Shown: positions 1-6,652, counted from the first letter of the stretch. The stretch: DNA of 8,492 nt from Bacillota bacterium (GCA_023435505.1 JAEYRR010000269.1:1-8492), one strand, 5' to 3'. Notes: generated from the letters alone by a model not told the origin. Translations and numbers: made by a program.

Positions 1-686
1 AAAACAAAATGACCTTTGCAGAACTTCTTCAAGAAGTGGAAAAAGTGGAAGGTCTTGAAAGAATACGTTTTATGACACCTCATCCTAAAGATTTTTCTGA
101 TGAAGTAATTGAAGTGATGAAGAATTCTACAAAAATATGTCATCACGTACATCTTCCGGTACAGTCAGGTAGCAGTGACATCCTTAAAAAGATGAACCGC
201 CACTATACCAAGGAATCCTATCTAAAACTGGTGGAGAAGGTAAGAAAAGCCATGCCAGATGTAGCCTTAACTACAGATATTATAGTAGGGTTCCCAGGAG
301 AGACAGAAGAGGACTTCTTAGATACTTTAGATGTAGTCAGAAAAGCCCATTATACTAGCTGCTTTAGCTTTATATATAGTAAGCGTACGGGAACTCCTGC
401 TGCAGTTATGGAAAATCAAGTTTCAGAAGAGGTAATAAAAGACCGTTTTGACAGGCTGTTAAAAGAGGTTCAGCAGATTGCAGCTGAGGAATGTGACAAA
501 TTACAGGGAAAGGTAATGCCTGTTCTTGTAGAAAGTGTAAATGATCACGAAGAAGGCTTTATGACAGGACGACTCTCCAATAATCTTTTAGTACATTTTG
601 AAGGAGAAGAGTCCCTAATTGGTTCTATTGTAAATGTTCACCTAGAAGAGGCAAAAGGTTTTTATTATCTGGGTAAACGTGTTTAA
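1..686 (+). CDS. miaB: tRNA-2-methylthio-N6-dimethylallyladenosine synthase MiaB, C-terminal part (5' end outside window)
   Basis: Radical-SAM methylthiotransferase that adds a methylthio group to isopentenyl-adenosine 37 of tRNAs reading UNN codons; cytosolic. About 227 in-frame residues are present (first full codon at 3). The frame is open to the left edge, so the ATG at 9 is an internal methionine and not the start. Visible family motifs are TPHPKDF, HLPVQSGS, the MNRHYT stretch, TDIIVGFPGETEEDF and FSFIYSKRTGTPAA, all from the second half of the radical-SAM domain. A C-terminal TRAM RNA-binding domain follows over roughly the last 65 residues, ending at YYLGKRV. The iron-sulfur cluster cysteines of the N-terminal domain and the CxxxCxxC motif lie upstream of the window. 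MiaB proteins are usually about 450-510 residues, so roughly half is seen. The motif set fits MiaB better than its paralogs MtaB or RimO, but the missing N-terminus leaves a little doubt. Confidence 0.93.
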   Translation, partial: NKMTFAELLQEVEKVEGLERIRFMTPHPKDFSDEVIEVMKNSTKICHHVHLPVQSGSSDILKKMNRHYTKESYLKLVEKVRKAMPDVALTTDIIVGFPGETEEDFLDTLDVVRKAHYTSCFSFIYSKRTGTPAAVMENQVSEEVIKDRFDRLLKEVQQIAAEECDKLQGKVMPVLVESVNDHEEGFMTGRLSNNLLVHFEGEESLIGSIVNVHLEEAKGFYYLGKRV

Positions 687-708
687 TTAAGAGAAGAACC
701 TTAGCCCG

Positions 709-751
709 CTGATCATATAGCCTGCTACCCTTATCAGTTATCTGGTAAGGG
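709..751 (+). promoter_or_regulatory. Leader hairpin with a competing upstream pairing, before the ABC operon
   Basis: Bases 728-737 (CCCTTATCAG) pair with 742-751 (CTGGTAAGGG) around a TTAT loop, giving ten continuous pairs with one G-U. The ATCAG at 733-737 can instead pair with CTGAT at 709-713, so two mutually exclusive folds are possible. No T-run follows (next bases GGTTACATAT), so this is a poor classical terminator for miaB. It may be a weak terminator, a transcript-end stabiliser or a leader control element. It does not match the TPP, THF or guanidine riboswitch cores that I know. Confidence 0.5.
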
Positions 752-763
752 GTTACATATAAG
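731..763 (+). promoter_or_regulatory. Possible weak promoter of the ABC importer operon
   Basis: TTATCA (731-736) lies 17 bp before TACATA (754-759), which continues into TATAAG (758-763). Both boxes are poor matches to the sigma-A consensus. The -35 candidate lies inside the leader hairpin. The call rests mainly on the need for a start between miaB and the operon; read-through from miaB is the alternative. Confidence 0.25.
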
Positions 764-801
764 AGCGATTAAACAATAACAAACAGAAAGAAGATGACAC
801 A

Positions 802-1833
802 ATGAAAAAAGTATCAAAAGGAATTGTACTTGCATTGGTTCTTTCCATAGTCTTATGTGCCTGTGGTAATAACAGTGCAAATAATGGTACAAAAACCAGT
901 CCCAATGCCACAGTATCTCCACAGACTACAGATAAAACTAATGCCGTAACTTTTAATATCCATAGTTTAAAGGGACCTACTACAATGGGAATCACCAAAC
1001 TGATGTCTGACAGTGAAGCAGGTAAGACTACCGACAAGTATCAAGTCACCATGCATGGTACAGCAGATGAGATTGCAGCAGGAATCATTAAAGGCGACAT
1101 TGATGTGGCATTAGTACCTTGTAATCTGGCATCAGTCTTATACCAGAAAACAAAACAAGAGGTTAAGGTTGCCGGAATCAATACATTAGGAGTTCTCTAC
1201 ATAGTGGAAACCGGAGATAGTGTTAAATCCGTTGCAGACCTAAAAGGTAAGACTATTTTTACAACTGGTAAAGGAACAACACCGGAATATGCTCTAAATT
1301 ATATTTTGACTTCCAATGGCATCGATCCTGCCAAGGATGTTACCATTGAATATAAGTCAGAGTCCACTGAGGTAGTAGCAATGCTTCAGCAATCTGACAA
1401 TGCCATTGCTATGTTACCTGAGCCATATGTAACAACAGCTTCTACAAAGAATGGTAAGATACATACAGTTCTTAACTTGACCGAAGAATGGGATAAAGTG
1501 GCTAAGGATGGCTCTGGTTTGGTTACTGCCGTAGTATTGGTTAGAAATGAGTTTTTAGAAGCTAACAAGGATGCATTTGATGAATTTATGTCAATTTATA
1601 AGGAATCAGTTGACTGGGTCAATGCAAATGTGGCAGATGCTGCTGCTTTATGTGAAAAGTATGACGTTGTGCCAGCAGCAATAGCAGAAAAAGCAATTCC
1701 TAAATGTAATATCACCTGCATTACCGGTGAGGAAATGAAGAAGAAGGTATCTGGATATCTATCCGTATTACATAGTGCAGATGCTAAGAGTATTGGCGGT
1801 ACTCTTCCAGATGACAATTTTTATCTACAATAG
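802..1833 (+). CDS. ABC importer solute-binding lipoprotein, NMT1/SsuA-TauA-like
   Basis: Extracytoplasmic substrate-capture subunit of an ABC importer, 343 residues. The N-terminus is a lipoprotein signal: MKK, a hydrophobic core at about residues 8-18, and a lipobox L18-C19-A20-C21, with Cys21 the expected lipidated residue. A low-complexity Asn/Thr/Ser/Pro linker (22-47) precedes the fold. Features typical of the periplasmic-binding-protein-like NMT1/SsuA group are the GPTTMG turn (58-63), DIDVALVP (99-106), DLKGKTIFT (about 145-153) and MLPEPYVT (203-210). The ATG at 802 is chosen because the signal peptide begins there. The ribosome site is weak (AAAGAAG, 787-793), and the other nearby ATG (794) hits a stop after three codons. 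The permease follows after 29 bp and the ATPase after that, so this is the first gene of the importer operon. Relatives import sulfonates, taurine, nitrate or thiamine precursors. No substrate can be assigned from the sequence. Confidence 0.9.
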   Translation: MKKVSKGIVLALVLSIVLCACGNNSANNGTKTSPNATVSPQTTDKTNAVTFNIHSLKGPTTMGITKLMSDSEAGKTTDKYQVTMHGTADEIAAGIIKGDIDVALVPCNLASVLYQKTKQEVKVAGINTLGVLYIVETGDSVKSVADLKGKTIFTTGKGTTPEYALNYILTSNGIDPAKDVTIEYKSESTEVVAMLQQSDNAIAMLPEPYVTTASTKNGKIHTVLNLTEEWDKVAKDGSGLVTAVVLVRNEFLEANKDAFDEFMSIYKESVDWVNANVADAAALCEKYDVVPAAIAEKAIPKCNITCITGEEMKKKVSGYLSVLHSADAKSIGGTLPDDNFYLQ

Positions 1834-1851
1834 TGAAATAGAAAGAGATAC

Positions 1852-1859
1852 AGGTAGGG
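1852..1859 (+). promoter_or_regulatory. Ribosome-binding site of the permease gene
   Basis: AGGTAGGG ends three bases before the ATG at 1863, closer than usual; the AGG at its 5' end gives a more normal distance. It supports the chosen start, and no other in-frame start lies in the 29-bp gap. Confidence 0.5.
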
Positions 1860-1862
1860 CTA

Positions 1863-2681
1863 ATGAAAAAAACAGGTTATATTAATATCGGCCCTGTTAA
1901 GCTAAAGAGAACAAAAGCATATGGAATCTTATCCATATGCTTTTGGCTTATTGTCTGGGAGATAGCTGGCAGGATCATTAACAATTCAATATTGTTGGTA
2001 TCTTGGGAACAGGTAGGTACCACTTTGGTGGAGATGATGAAAACCTCAGTATTTTATCAGGAACTCTTTAGCTCCATGGGGCGAATCCTTTTGGGCTTTT
2101 TTGCAGGGATATGTTTAGGGGTTCTCTTTGCTACCTTAGCCTACAAGTTTGAATTCATCTCTTATCTATTAAAGCCTATCGTAGCGGTTATTAAATCGAC
2201 TCCGGTGGCAGCTTTTATCATATTGGTACTAATTTGGGTTGGTTCCTCGCATCTTGTGGTGGTAATAGCCCTTCTTATGGTATTTCCAGTTGTCTATAGC
2301 AATGTATATCAGGGGTTGTGTCAGGTAAAACAGGAAATGTTAGAAATGAGTCAGATCTTTCGGTTAACCTATGGAAAGAAACTTCGTTACATATATCTTC
2401 CAAGCCTTATGCCTTATCTTATGGTTGCCTGTACACTTTCCCTTGGCCTTTGTTGGAAGGCTGGAATAGCTGCAGAGGTGATTGGAATTCCTAGTGGCTC
2501 CATTGGAGCATCTCTATACAATGCAAAGCTATATTTTGACACCAATACAGTATTTGCTTGGACCATAGTCATTATTGTATGTTCAGTATGTTTTGAAAAG
2601 CTTTTTATATGGATGGTACGTAAGTGCTATCAAGGGTTAGGAGGGTATCTCGGTGATGATAGAGATAAAAAAGGTATGTAA
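1863..2681 (+). CDS. ABC importer permease, SsuC/TauC-like (binding-protein-dependent transport inner membrane component)
   Basis: Membrane-spanning subunit of the importer, 272 residues, normal for the family (about 250-280). Hydrophobic stretches suggest about six transmembrane helices: near residues 20-39, 71-92, 100-125, 130-148, 185-205 and 237-258. The cytoplasmic EAA-type loop that docks on the ATPase is visible as EMSQIFRLTYGKK followed by LRYIYLPSLMPYL, with the conserved Gly and the I-x-LP ending. KSTPVAAFIILVLIW and the IPSGSIGASLYNAK region are also typical of SsuC/TauC/ThiX-like permeases. It sits between the binding protein (29-bp gap) and the ATPase (29-bp overlap), which suggests translational coupling at its 3' end. 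A perfect 14-bp inverted repeat lies at codons 17-28 and could affect expression of this gene and the next. Substrate unknown. Confidence 0.92.
   Translation: MKKTGYINIGPVKLKRTKAYGILSICFWLIVWEIAGRIINNSILLVSWEQVGTTLVEMMKTSVFYQELFSSMGRILLGFFAGICLGVLFATLAYKFEFISYLLKPIVAVIKSTPVAAFIILVLIWVGSSHLVVVIALLMVFPVVYSNVYQGLCQVKQEMLEMSQIFRLTYGKKLRYIYLPSLMPYLMVACTLSLGLCWKAGIAAEVIGIPSGSIGASLYNAKLYFDTNTVFAWTIVIIVCSVCFEKLFIWMVRKCYQGLGGYLGDDRDKKGM
1912..1945 (+). repeat. Perfect 14-bp inverted repeat inside the permease coding region
   Basis: The arms are 1912-1925 (CAAAAGCATATGGA) and 1932-1945 (TCCATATGCTTTTG), with no mismatch and a 6-base loop ATCTTA. One arm carries an A-run and the other a T-run, as in bidirectional intrinsic terminators. 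It starts 50 bases into the gene and encodes the KAYGILSICFW stretch just before and within the first membrane helix. It could act as an intragenic attenuator or processing stop that lowers permease/ATPase output relative to the binding protein. That role is inference; the repeat itself is seen directly. Confidence 0.75.
2639..2644 (+). promoter_or_regulatory. Ribosome-binding site that decides the GTG start of the ATPase gene
   Basis: A consensus AGGAGG lies inside the permease coding sequence. It is 8 nt from the GTG at 2653 and 11 nt from the ATG at 2656, so GTG has the better spacing. The two choices differ by one residue only. Confidence 0.75.
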
Positions 2682-3237
2682 AGAATTCAATGGAAAATTA
2701 GTTCTTAATGATCTTGATCTCACCATTTCTTCGGGAGAAGTTATCTGTATCATGGGAGCATCCGGTGTAGGGAAGACCACTTTACTTCGTATCATTATGG
2801 GACTTGAGAAGACAGACAGTGGATTCATAACAGACCTTTCAGGGACGAACTTAGGCGCTGTATTCCAAGAGGACAGGCTTTGTGAAGGCTTTTCTGCGGT
2901 AGCGAATATTGCGTTAGTACTCCCTAAAACCGTGTCGAGGGAGGAAGTTAAAAAGGAGTTAGTAGCCGTTGGTATCCCTGAGGATGAACTATATAAGCCG
3001 GTCTCTAAGTTTAGTGGGGGAATGAAGCGAAGAGTAGCCATCGTGCGCTGCATGCTTTCGGATGCAGATGTACTAATAATGGATGAGCCATTAAAGGGCT
3101 TAGATGATACCAACAAGGAACTGGTTTCTAACTATATCAATCAAAGAAGAAAGGGACGTACAATGATTGTCGTGACCCATGACAAGGTAGATATAGAACG
3201 ATTTCAAGGTAATATAATCGAATTACCAATATTGTAA
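2653..3237 (+). CDS. ABC importer ATP-binding protein (small, SsuB/TauB-like)
   Basis: Cytosolic motor of the importer. All nucleotide-binding elements are present: Walker A GASGVGKTT (residues 35-43), Q-loop FQEDRL with Gln72, signature FSGGMKRR (Ser121-Gly122-Gly123, the usual leucine replaced by Phe), Walker B VLIMDEP with Glu145 as the catalytic base, D-loop GLDD (149-152) and switch His176 in VVTHD. It is only 194 residues against about 240-260 for most SsuB/TauB proteins. The shortening is in the segment between Walker A and the Q-loop and in the absence of a C-terminal extension; no motif is lost, so it should be active. It uses a GTG start within the permease gene, overlapping it by 29 bp, so the two are probably translationally coupled. 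It is the last gene of the operon; 104 bp separate it from the SNF2 gene. Confidence 0.93.
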   Translation: MMIEIKKVCKEFNGKLVLNDLDLTISSGEVICIMGASGVGKTTLLRIIMGLEKTDSGFITDLSGTNLGAVFQEDRLCEGFSAVANIALVLPKTVSREEVKKELVAVGIPEDELYKPVSKFSGGMKRRVAIVRCMLSDADVLIMDEPLKGLDDTNKELVSNYINQRRKGRTMIVVTHDKVDIERFQGNIIELPIL

Positions 3238-3270
3238 ATATATATTAATATAAAAAGTAGTACAAATAAT

Positions 3271-3331
3271 CCTTTAATCGTGATATAATAGTATGATGTA
3301 TTTATTGCATTATATTATAATCGTTTAAAGG
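3271..3331 (+). repeat. 61-nt imperfect inverted repeat over the SNF2 promoter and ribosome site
   Basis: The outer arms CCTTTAATCG (3271-3280) and CGTTTAAAGG (3322-3331) pair at 9 of 10 positions. After a 4-base bulge (3281-3284), 3285-3300 pairs with 3306-3321 at 15 of 16 positions, counting G-U pairs, around the loop TTTAT. The 3' arm ends in AAAGG, part of the probable Shine-Dalgarno of the downstream gene. The 5' arm contains the TATAAT of the probable promoter. It could be a weak terminator for the ABC operon (GTTTTTG follows at 3334-3340), an operator, or an RNA fold that hides the ribosome site in read-through transcripts. Confidence 0.65.
3281..3289 (+). promoter_or_regulatory. Extended -10 promoter for the SNF2 gene
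   Basis: TGATATAAT combines a perfect TATAAT (3284-3289) with the TGn extension. The matching -35 position (TACAAA, 3261-3266, 17-bp spacer) is weak, as is common for extended -10 promoters, and the DNA upstream (3238-3270) is very AT-rich. Transcription would begin near 3296, inside the inverted repeat. A second TATAAT at 3316-3321 has no -35 and would start too close to the ribosome site. Confidence 0.55.
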
Positions 3332-3332
3332 A
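3327..3332 (+). promoter_or_regulatory. Ribosome-binding site of the SNF2 gene
   Basis: AAAGGA lies about 9 nt before the ATG at 3342. It is the only purine-rich site in the gap and supports this start. It is the end of the 3' arm of the long inverted repeat. Confidence 0.6.
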
Positions 3333-3341
3333 TGTTTTTGT

Positions 3342-6300
3342 ATGGATGGATTAACGAGAGATGAGATAAAAAAACTTGCCACCAATGAAACGACTTATCT
3401 TCGCGGTACGCGTTATTACTCAAGTCAGGCAGTAACCAATGTTAAGTGGAATAAAGCCAACCAACAGTATTTTGCGACAGTGAAGGGAAGTAATGACTAT
3501 AATGTCAGCGTTTCCTTACAGGAAAACAATGTGGTCAGCCACCAGTGTAACTGTCCAGCCCATGCTAAGCATGAAGGAGCCTGTAAGCATGTTGTAGCGC
3601 TACTTTTATTTATTTCAGATTATTACGAACAGAAGAATGCCAAAAAACCAGACTCATCTGAGGATCTTTCTGCCTATCGGATTCTTCAGTATTTTGAGAA
3701 ACAAGATTATATCACCACGTATGGTGAAGTATACGACATAGAGGTTACTGTACGGATTCCTTCGTTGCTTCGCAATGAGGATTCCAGGGTATATGTTCTC
3801 TTATCTGCGGGGACTACCAGACAGTATAAGATACAGAATATACGTAAATTTCTTCAAGAATATATGCGTAAAGAGACTATAATACTAGGGAAGGAATTCA
3901 AATTCATTCACGGGGAAAGTACTTTTACAAAGGAATCCCAGAATATATTGGAATTCTTTCTTGAGGTCTATGAGATTCAGGAAGTATTAGGAAGCAATAT
4001 GTCTAATCTGATCTTTCAGAAGAATATGGTGGCCTTAAGCAAGCACCTGTTTATTAAGTTTTTGGAGTGCATGAAAGATCAGCCTTTTCAGATTCAGGTC
4101 TATAACAATGAGCTAGAAAAGGTTCATTATGCCAAAGGAAACCCAGTGATCAAGCTAGGTCTAGAAATGGAGAATGGCTCCATTATTCTAGAGGATAAGG
4201 GACAAAGTAGCATTATTCCGTTAACAGACAAGGGAGAACTGATGTTAGTGAATAATGTTCTCTATCGACCTAACCGTAAATTTATACAGAATTATCTGCC
4301 ATTTTACAATATTTTCGGTCGGGATAATCGGCCGGTTGTTTTTCATGATGAAGCCAGGGATAAATTTTTAGAGGTGGTACTTCCTAAGATTTATGAGACC
4401 ATGCGCTTAGATATTCCTGATGAATTACAGGATAAATTCATTGTGGAAGACCTTAAACCAAGTATTTATCTGGACAAGCATAAGTTCAATGTGCGTGCTA
4501 CTATCAAGTTCCAATATGGAGATTATGAGATCAATCCTTTGGATTATGTTGCCAAGGATGGTTTGATTATCGTTCGTCAGCCTGAGAAGGAGAATGAGAT
4601 AACGGCAGCATTGGAGGATATGCACTTTGTTCCGTCCAGAAACTACTATGCCTTGAGAGATGAACGTTATATCTTTGAGTTCTTGACTGTAGGAGTTGGA
4701 TCCTTAAGTGGTCTTTGCCAGTTGTATTATTCCGATGATTTTAAGAATTTTACTTTACGATCCCCTGGAAAGCTAACCACCAACCTAAAAGTCAATAATG
4801 AAATCAATATGCTGGAGATGGAATTTAACTATGAAGAGATTCCAAGAGATGAACTTCATGAATTATTTGCATCCCTGCAATTAAAGAAGAAATACCATCG
4901 TTTAAAAAATGGAGCCTTTATTTCTTTAGAGGATTCCAGCTTTGCCTCTCTATCCAGTATGTTTGATAAGCTGGATGTAGAAGAGAAGAATATAAGAGAT
5001 AATTCCATTGCCCTTCCGAAAAATTCCGCCGTTTATGTAAATGAATTAATGGAGGATAACGATGACTTTTCAACCCATCGAAATGATGATTTTATTAAGT
5101 TGGTAGATGGAATTGTCAATCCAAGTACTACAAACTATGAACTTCCAAATGGTATTGAGGTGGAATTAAGACCATACCAGGTAACGGGATATAAATGGCT
5201 TAAAACACTTGCGGATAATGGTCTTGGAGGTATCTTAGCTGATGATATGGGACTAGGAAAGACGCTTCAGACCATTGTGTATGTGGCAAGCTGTGTTGAA
5301 GAAGTATTAATGAAAGAGGATAGAAACAATACCTTTTTAATCGTCTGTCCTACCTCTTTGGTATATAACTGGCAGGATGAATTCCATAACTTTGCGCCAC
5401 ATATTAATACAATAGTAGTCAGCGGGGCTCCTGAGCAGCGCAAGGAACTCATTGAAAGTTATGTGGACAACGATGTTATCATTACCTCCTATCCATTAAT
5501 CCGTAGGGATATCGAACATTATGAAAAGTTAAATATTCATACGATGTTTATCGATGAAGCACAGTTTATTAAAAATGCAAACTCCATTAGCGCAAAGGTG
5601 GTAAAACAGGTACCTGCGAAGCATCGTTTTGCACTTACAGGTACACCGATTGAGAATTCTCTGTCTGAGCTTTGGTCCATCTTTGATTTTGTCATGCCAT
5701 ACTATCTCTTTAGTCATTCCAAGTTTGTGGAGCGATATGAGAAGCCAATTATCCGAGATGATAGTAAAAAGACTTTAGAAGACCTAAGCCGTCATATTCA
5801 GCCATTTATCTTGCGAAGAATGAAGAAGGATGTCCTAGAAGAACTTCCTGAGAAGATTGAAAGCAAATATCTGACGGAGATGACAACAGAGCAAAAGAGT
5901 ATCTATCTGTCCTATATGGAAAGCATACGGAATGATATCACTAGAGAGATTAATGAAAATGGTATTGGAAAGAGCCAGATGAAGATCTTAGCTGCGTTAA
6001 CAAGACTTCGTCAGATCTGCTGCCACCCATCTACATTTGTAGAAAAGTACGAGGGTGGTTCCGGAAAACTGGAACTTTTAATGGACCTATTACCTGACTT
6101 TATCCTAAATGGTCATAGAATCCTTATTTTCTCCCAGTTTACTTCCATGCTTGAGATTATCGCTAATGAGCTAAAGGAGCAGGATATCAGTTACTTCTAT
6201 CTGGAAGGTTCCACCTCCATGGAGGATCGAGCTGACTATGTGCGACGCTTTAATGATGGCGAGACAAGTATTTTCCTTATTTCCTTAAAGGCTGGCGGAA

Positions 6301-6572
6301 CCGGACTGAACCTGACTGGAGCAGATACGGTTATCCATTATGATCCATGGTGGAATCCGGCTGTAGAAGAGCAGGCAACAGACCGTGCTTATCGTATTGG
6401 CCAGATGAACCGGGTGCATGTAATCAAATTGCTTACGAAGGGAACTATTGAAGAGAAGATTTATAAGCTACAGCAGAAGAAGAAAGCACTATCTGAAGCT
6501 GTCATCCAATCTAAGGAAGTCTTTATTAACAAACTGACCAAAGAAGAGATTCAAGAACTGTTTTCAGAATAA
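3342..6572 (+). CDS. SWIM zinc-finger SNF2-family DNA helicase/translocase
   Basis: Large cytosolic ATPase, 1076 residues, of the bacterial SWI2/SNF2 (superfamily 2) type; such proteins move on double-stranded DNA and remodel or displace bound proteins. Near the N-terminus a SWIM zinc finger is seen as C69-x-C71-x9-C81-x-H83. A long middle section (about 105-600) matches in position and length the domain associated with bacterial SNF2 proteins. The N-terminal ATPase lobe starts with the Q-like motif LRPYQVTGYKWL (from 609), then Walker A DDMGLGKT (634-641, Lys640), LIVCPTSLVYNW, motif II DEAQ (738-741) and LTGTP (765-769). The C-terminal lobe has RILIFSQF (926-933), SLKAGGTGLNLTGAD (from 981) and motif VI QATDRAYRIGQ (1011-1021) with both arginines. 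All catalytic motifs are intact. Its own promoter and a terminator suggest a monocistronic unit. The biological target is unknown; no nuclease, methylase or defence gene adjoins it. Confidence 0.95.
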   Translation: MDGLTRDEIKKLATNETTYLRGTRYYSSQAVTNVKWNKANQQYFATVKGSNDYNVSVSLQENNVVSHQCNCPAHAKHEGACKHVVALLLFISDYYEQKNAKKPDSSEDLSAYRILQYFEKQDYITTYGEVYDIEVTVRIPSLLRNEDSRVYVLLSAGTTRQYKIQNIRKFLQEYMRKETIILGKEFKFIHGESTFTKESQNILEFFLEVYEIQEVLGSNMSNLIFQKNMVALSKHLFIKFLECMKDQPFQIQVYNNELEKVHYAKGNPVIKLGLEMENGSIILEDKGQSSIIPLTDKGELMLVNNVLYRPNRKFIQNYLPFYNIFGRDNRPVVFHDEARDKFLEVVLPKIYETMRLDIPDELQDKFIVEDLKPSIYLDKHKFNVRATIKFQYGDYEINPLDYVAKDGLIIVRQPEKENEITAALEDMHFVPSRNYYALRDERYIFEFLTVGVGSLSGLCQLYYSDDFKNFTLRSPGKLTTNLKVNNEINMLEMEFNYEEIPRDELHELFASLQLKKKYHRLKNGAFISLEDSSFASLSSMFDKLDVEEKNIRDNSIALPKNSAVYVNELMEDNDDFSTHRNDDFIKLVDGIVNPSTTNYELPNGIEVELRPYQVTGYKWLKTLADNGLGGILADDMGLGKTLQTIVYVASCVEEVLMKEDRNNTFLIVCPTSLVYNWQDEFHNFAPHINTIVVSGAPEQRKELIESYVDNDVIITSYPLIRRDIEHYEKLNIHTMFIDEAQFIKNANSISAKVVKQVPAKHRFALTGTPIENSLSELWSIFDFVMPYYLFSHSKFVERYEKPIIRDDSKKTLEDLSRHIQPFILRRMKKDVLEELPEKIESKYLTEMTTEQKSIYLSYMESIRNDITREINENGIGKSQMKILAALTRLRQICCHPSTFVEKYEGGSGKLELLMDLLPDFILNGHRILIFSQFTSMLEIIANELKEQDISYFYLEGSTSMEDRADYVRRFNDGETSIFLISLKAGGTGLNLTGADTVIHYDPWWNPAVEEQATDRAYRIGQMNRVHVIKLLTKGTIEEKIYKLQQKKKALSEAVIQSKEVFINKLTKEEIQELFSE

Positions 6573-6610
6573 AGGAAGATAAAAGCAGATAAAAGAAGAT
6601 AAAAGAAGGA
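6571..6610 (+). repeat. Tandem 10-bp repeat after the SNF2 stop codon
   Basis: Four consecutive 10-base units: AAAGGAAGAT, AAAAGCAGAT, AAAAGAAGAT and AAAAGAAGGA. They begin in the stop codon of the SNF2 gene and run into the hairpin at 6607. Read on the minus strand they give a T-rich tail (TTCTTTTATC units) directly after the hairpin, which suits termination of the minus-strand gene. Confidence 0.75.
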
Positions 6611-6635
6611 GGTACACTTTATTCGTGTACCTCCT
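6607..6635. terminator. Bidirectional intrinsic terminator between the convergent genes
   Basis: A perfect stem of 11 bp pairs AGGAGGTACAC (6607-6617) with GTGTACCTCCT (6625-6635) around TTTATTC. On the minus strand it starts 17 nt after the stop of the zinc-ribbon gene and is followed by TCTTTTATCTTCTTTT, a good tail. On the plus strand the tail is poor (GTTGTGT), so termination of the SNF2 transcript may be less efficient. Its location between converging genes fits a shared terminator. Confidence 0.8.
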
Positions 6636-6652
6636 GTTGTGTAATAAACTGT

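Noticed and set aside
9..11. ATG at 9 as the start of miaB
   Set aside because: The frame is open to the window edge and the protein would begin in the middle of the radical-SAM domain; the residues before it (Asn-Lys) fit the family.
690..760. TPP or other thiamine-linked riboswitch ahead of the NMT1-like operon
   Set aside because: The CTGG and ACCC stretches are suggestive, but the CTGAGA and full GGACCTGATCTGG-type core of the TPP aptamer is absent.
734..1037. Two minus-strand open frames opposite the leader and the lipoprotein signal region
   Set aside because: They are shadows of the signal peptide and Thr/Asn-rich linker codons, with hydrophobic or Cys/His-rich nonsense composition and no family resemblance.
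2637..3116. 159-residue open frame on the minus strand opposite the ABC ATPase
   Set aside because: It lies wholly antisense to an intact conserved gene, is Ser/Thr/Pro-rich in the manner of antisense reading, and has no recognisable domain or ribosome site.
6214..6225. 12-bp perfect palindrome CCTCCATGGAGG within the SNF2 gene
   Set aside because: It encodes conserved-looking helicase sequence, has no loop for an RNA hairpin and one such palindrome in 8.5 kb is within chance expectation.
3342..6572. The SNF2 gene as part of a DISARM-like or other defence island
   Set aside because: No methylase, nuclease, DUF1998 or phospholipase-D-like partner, and no mobile-element marks; flanking genes are housekeeping or transport.
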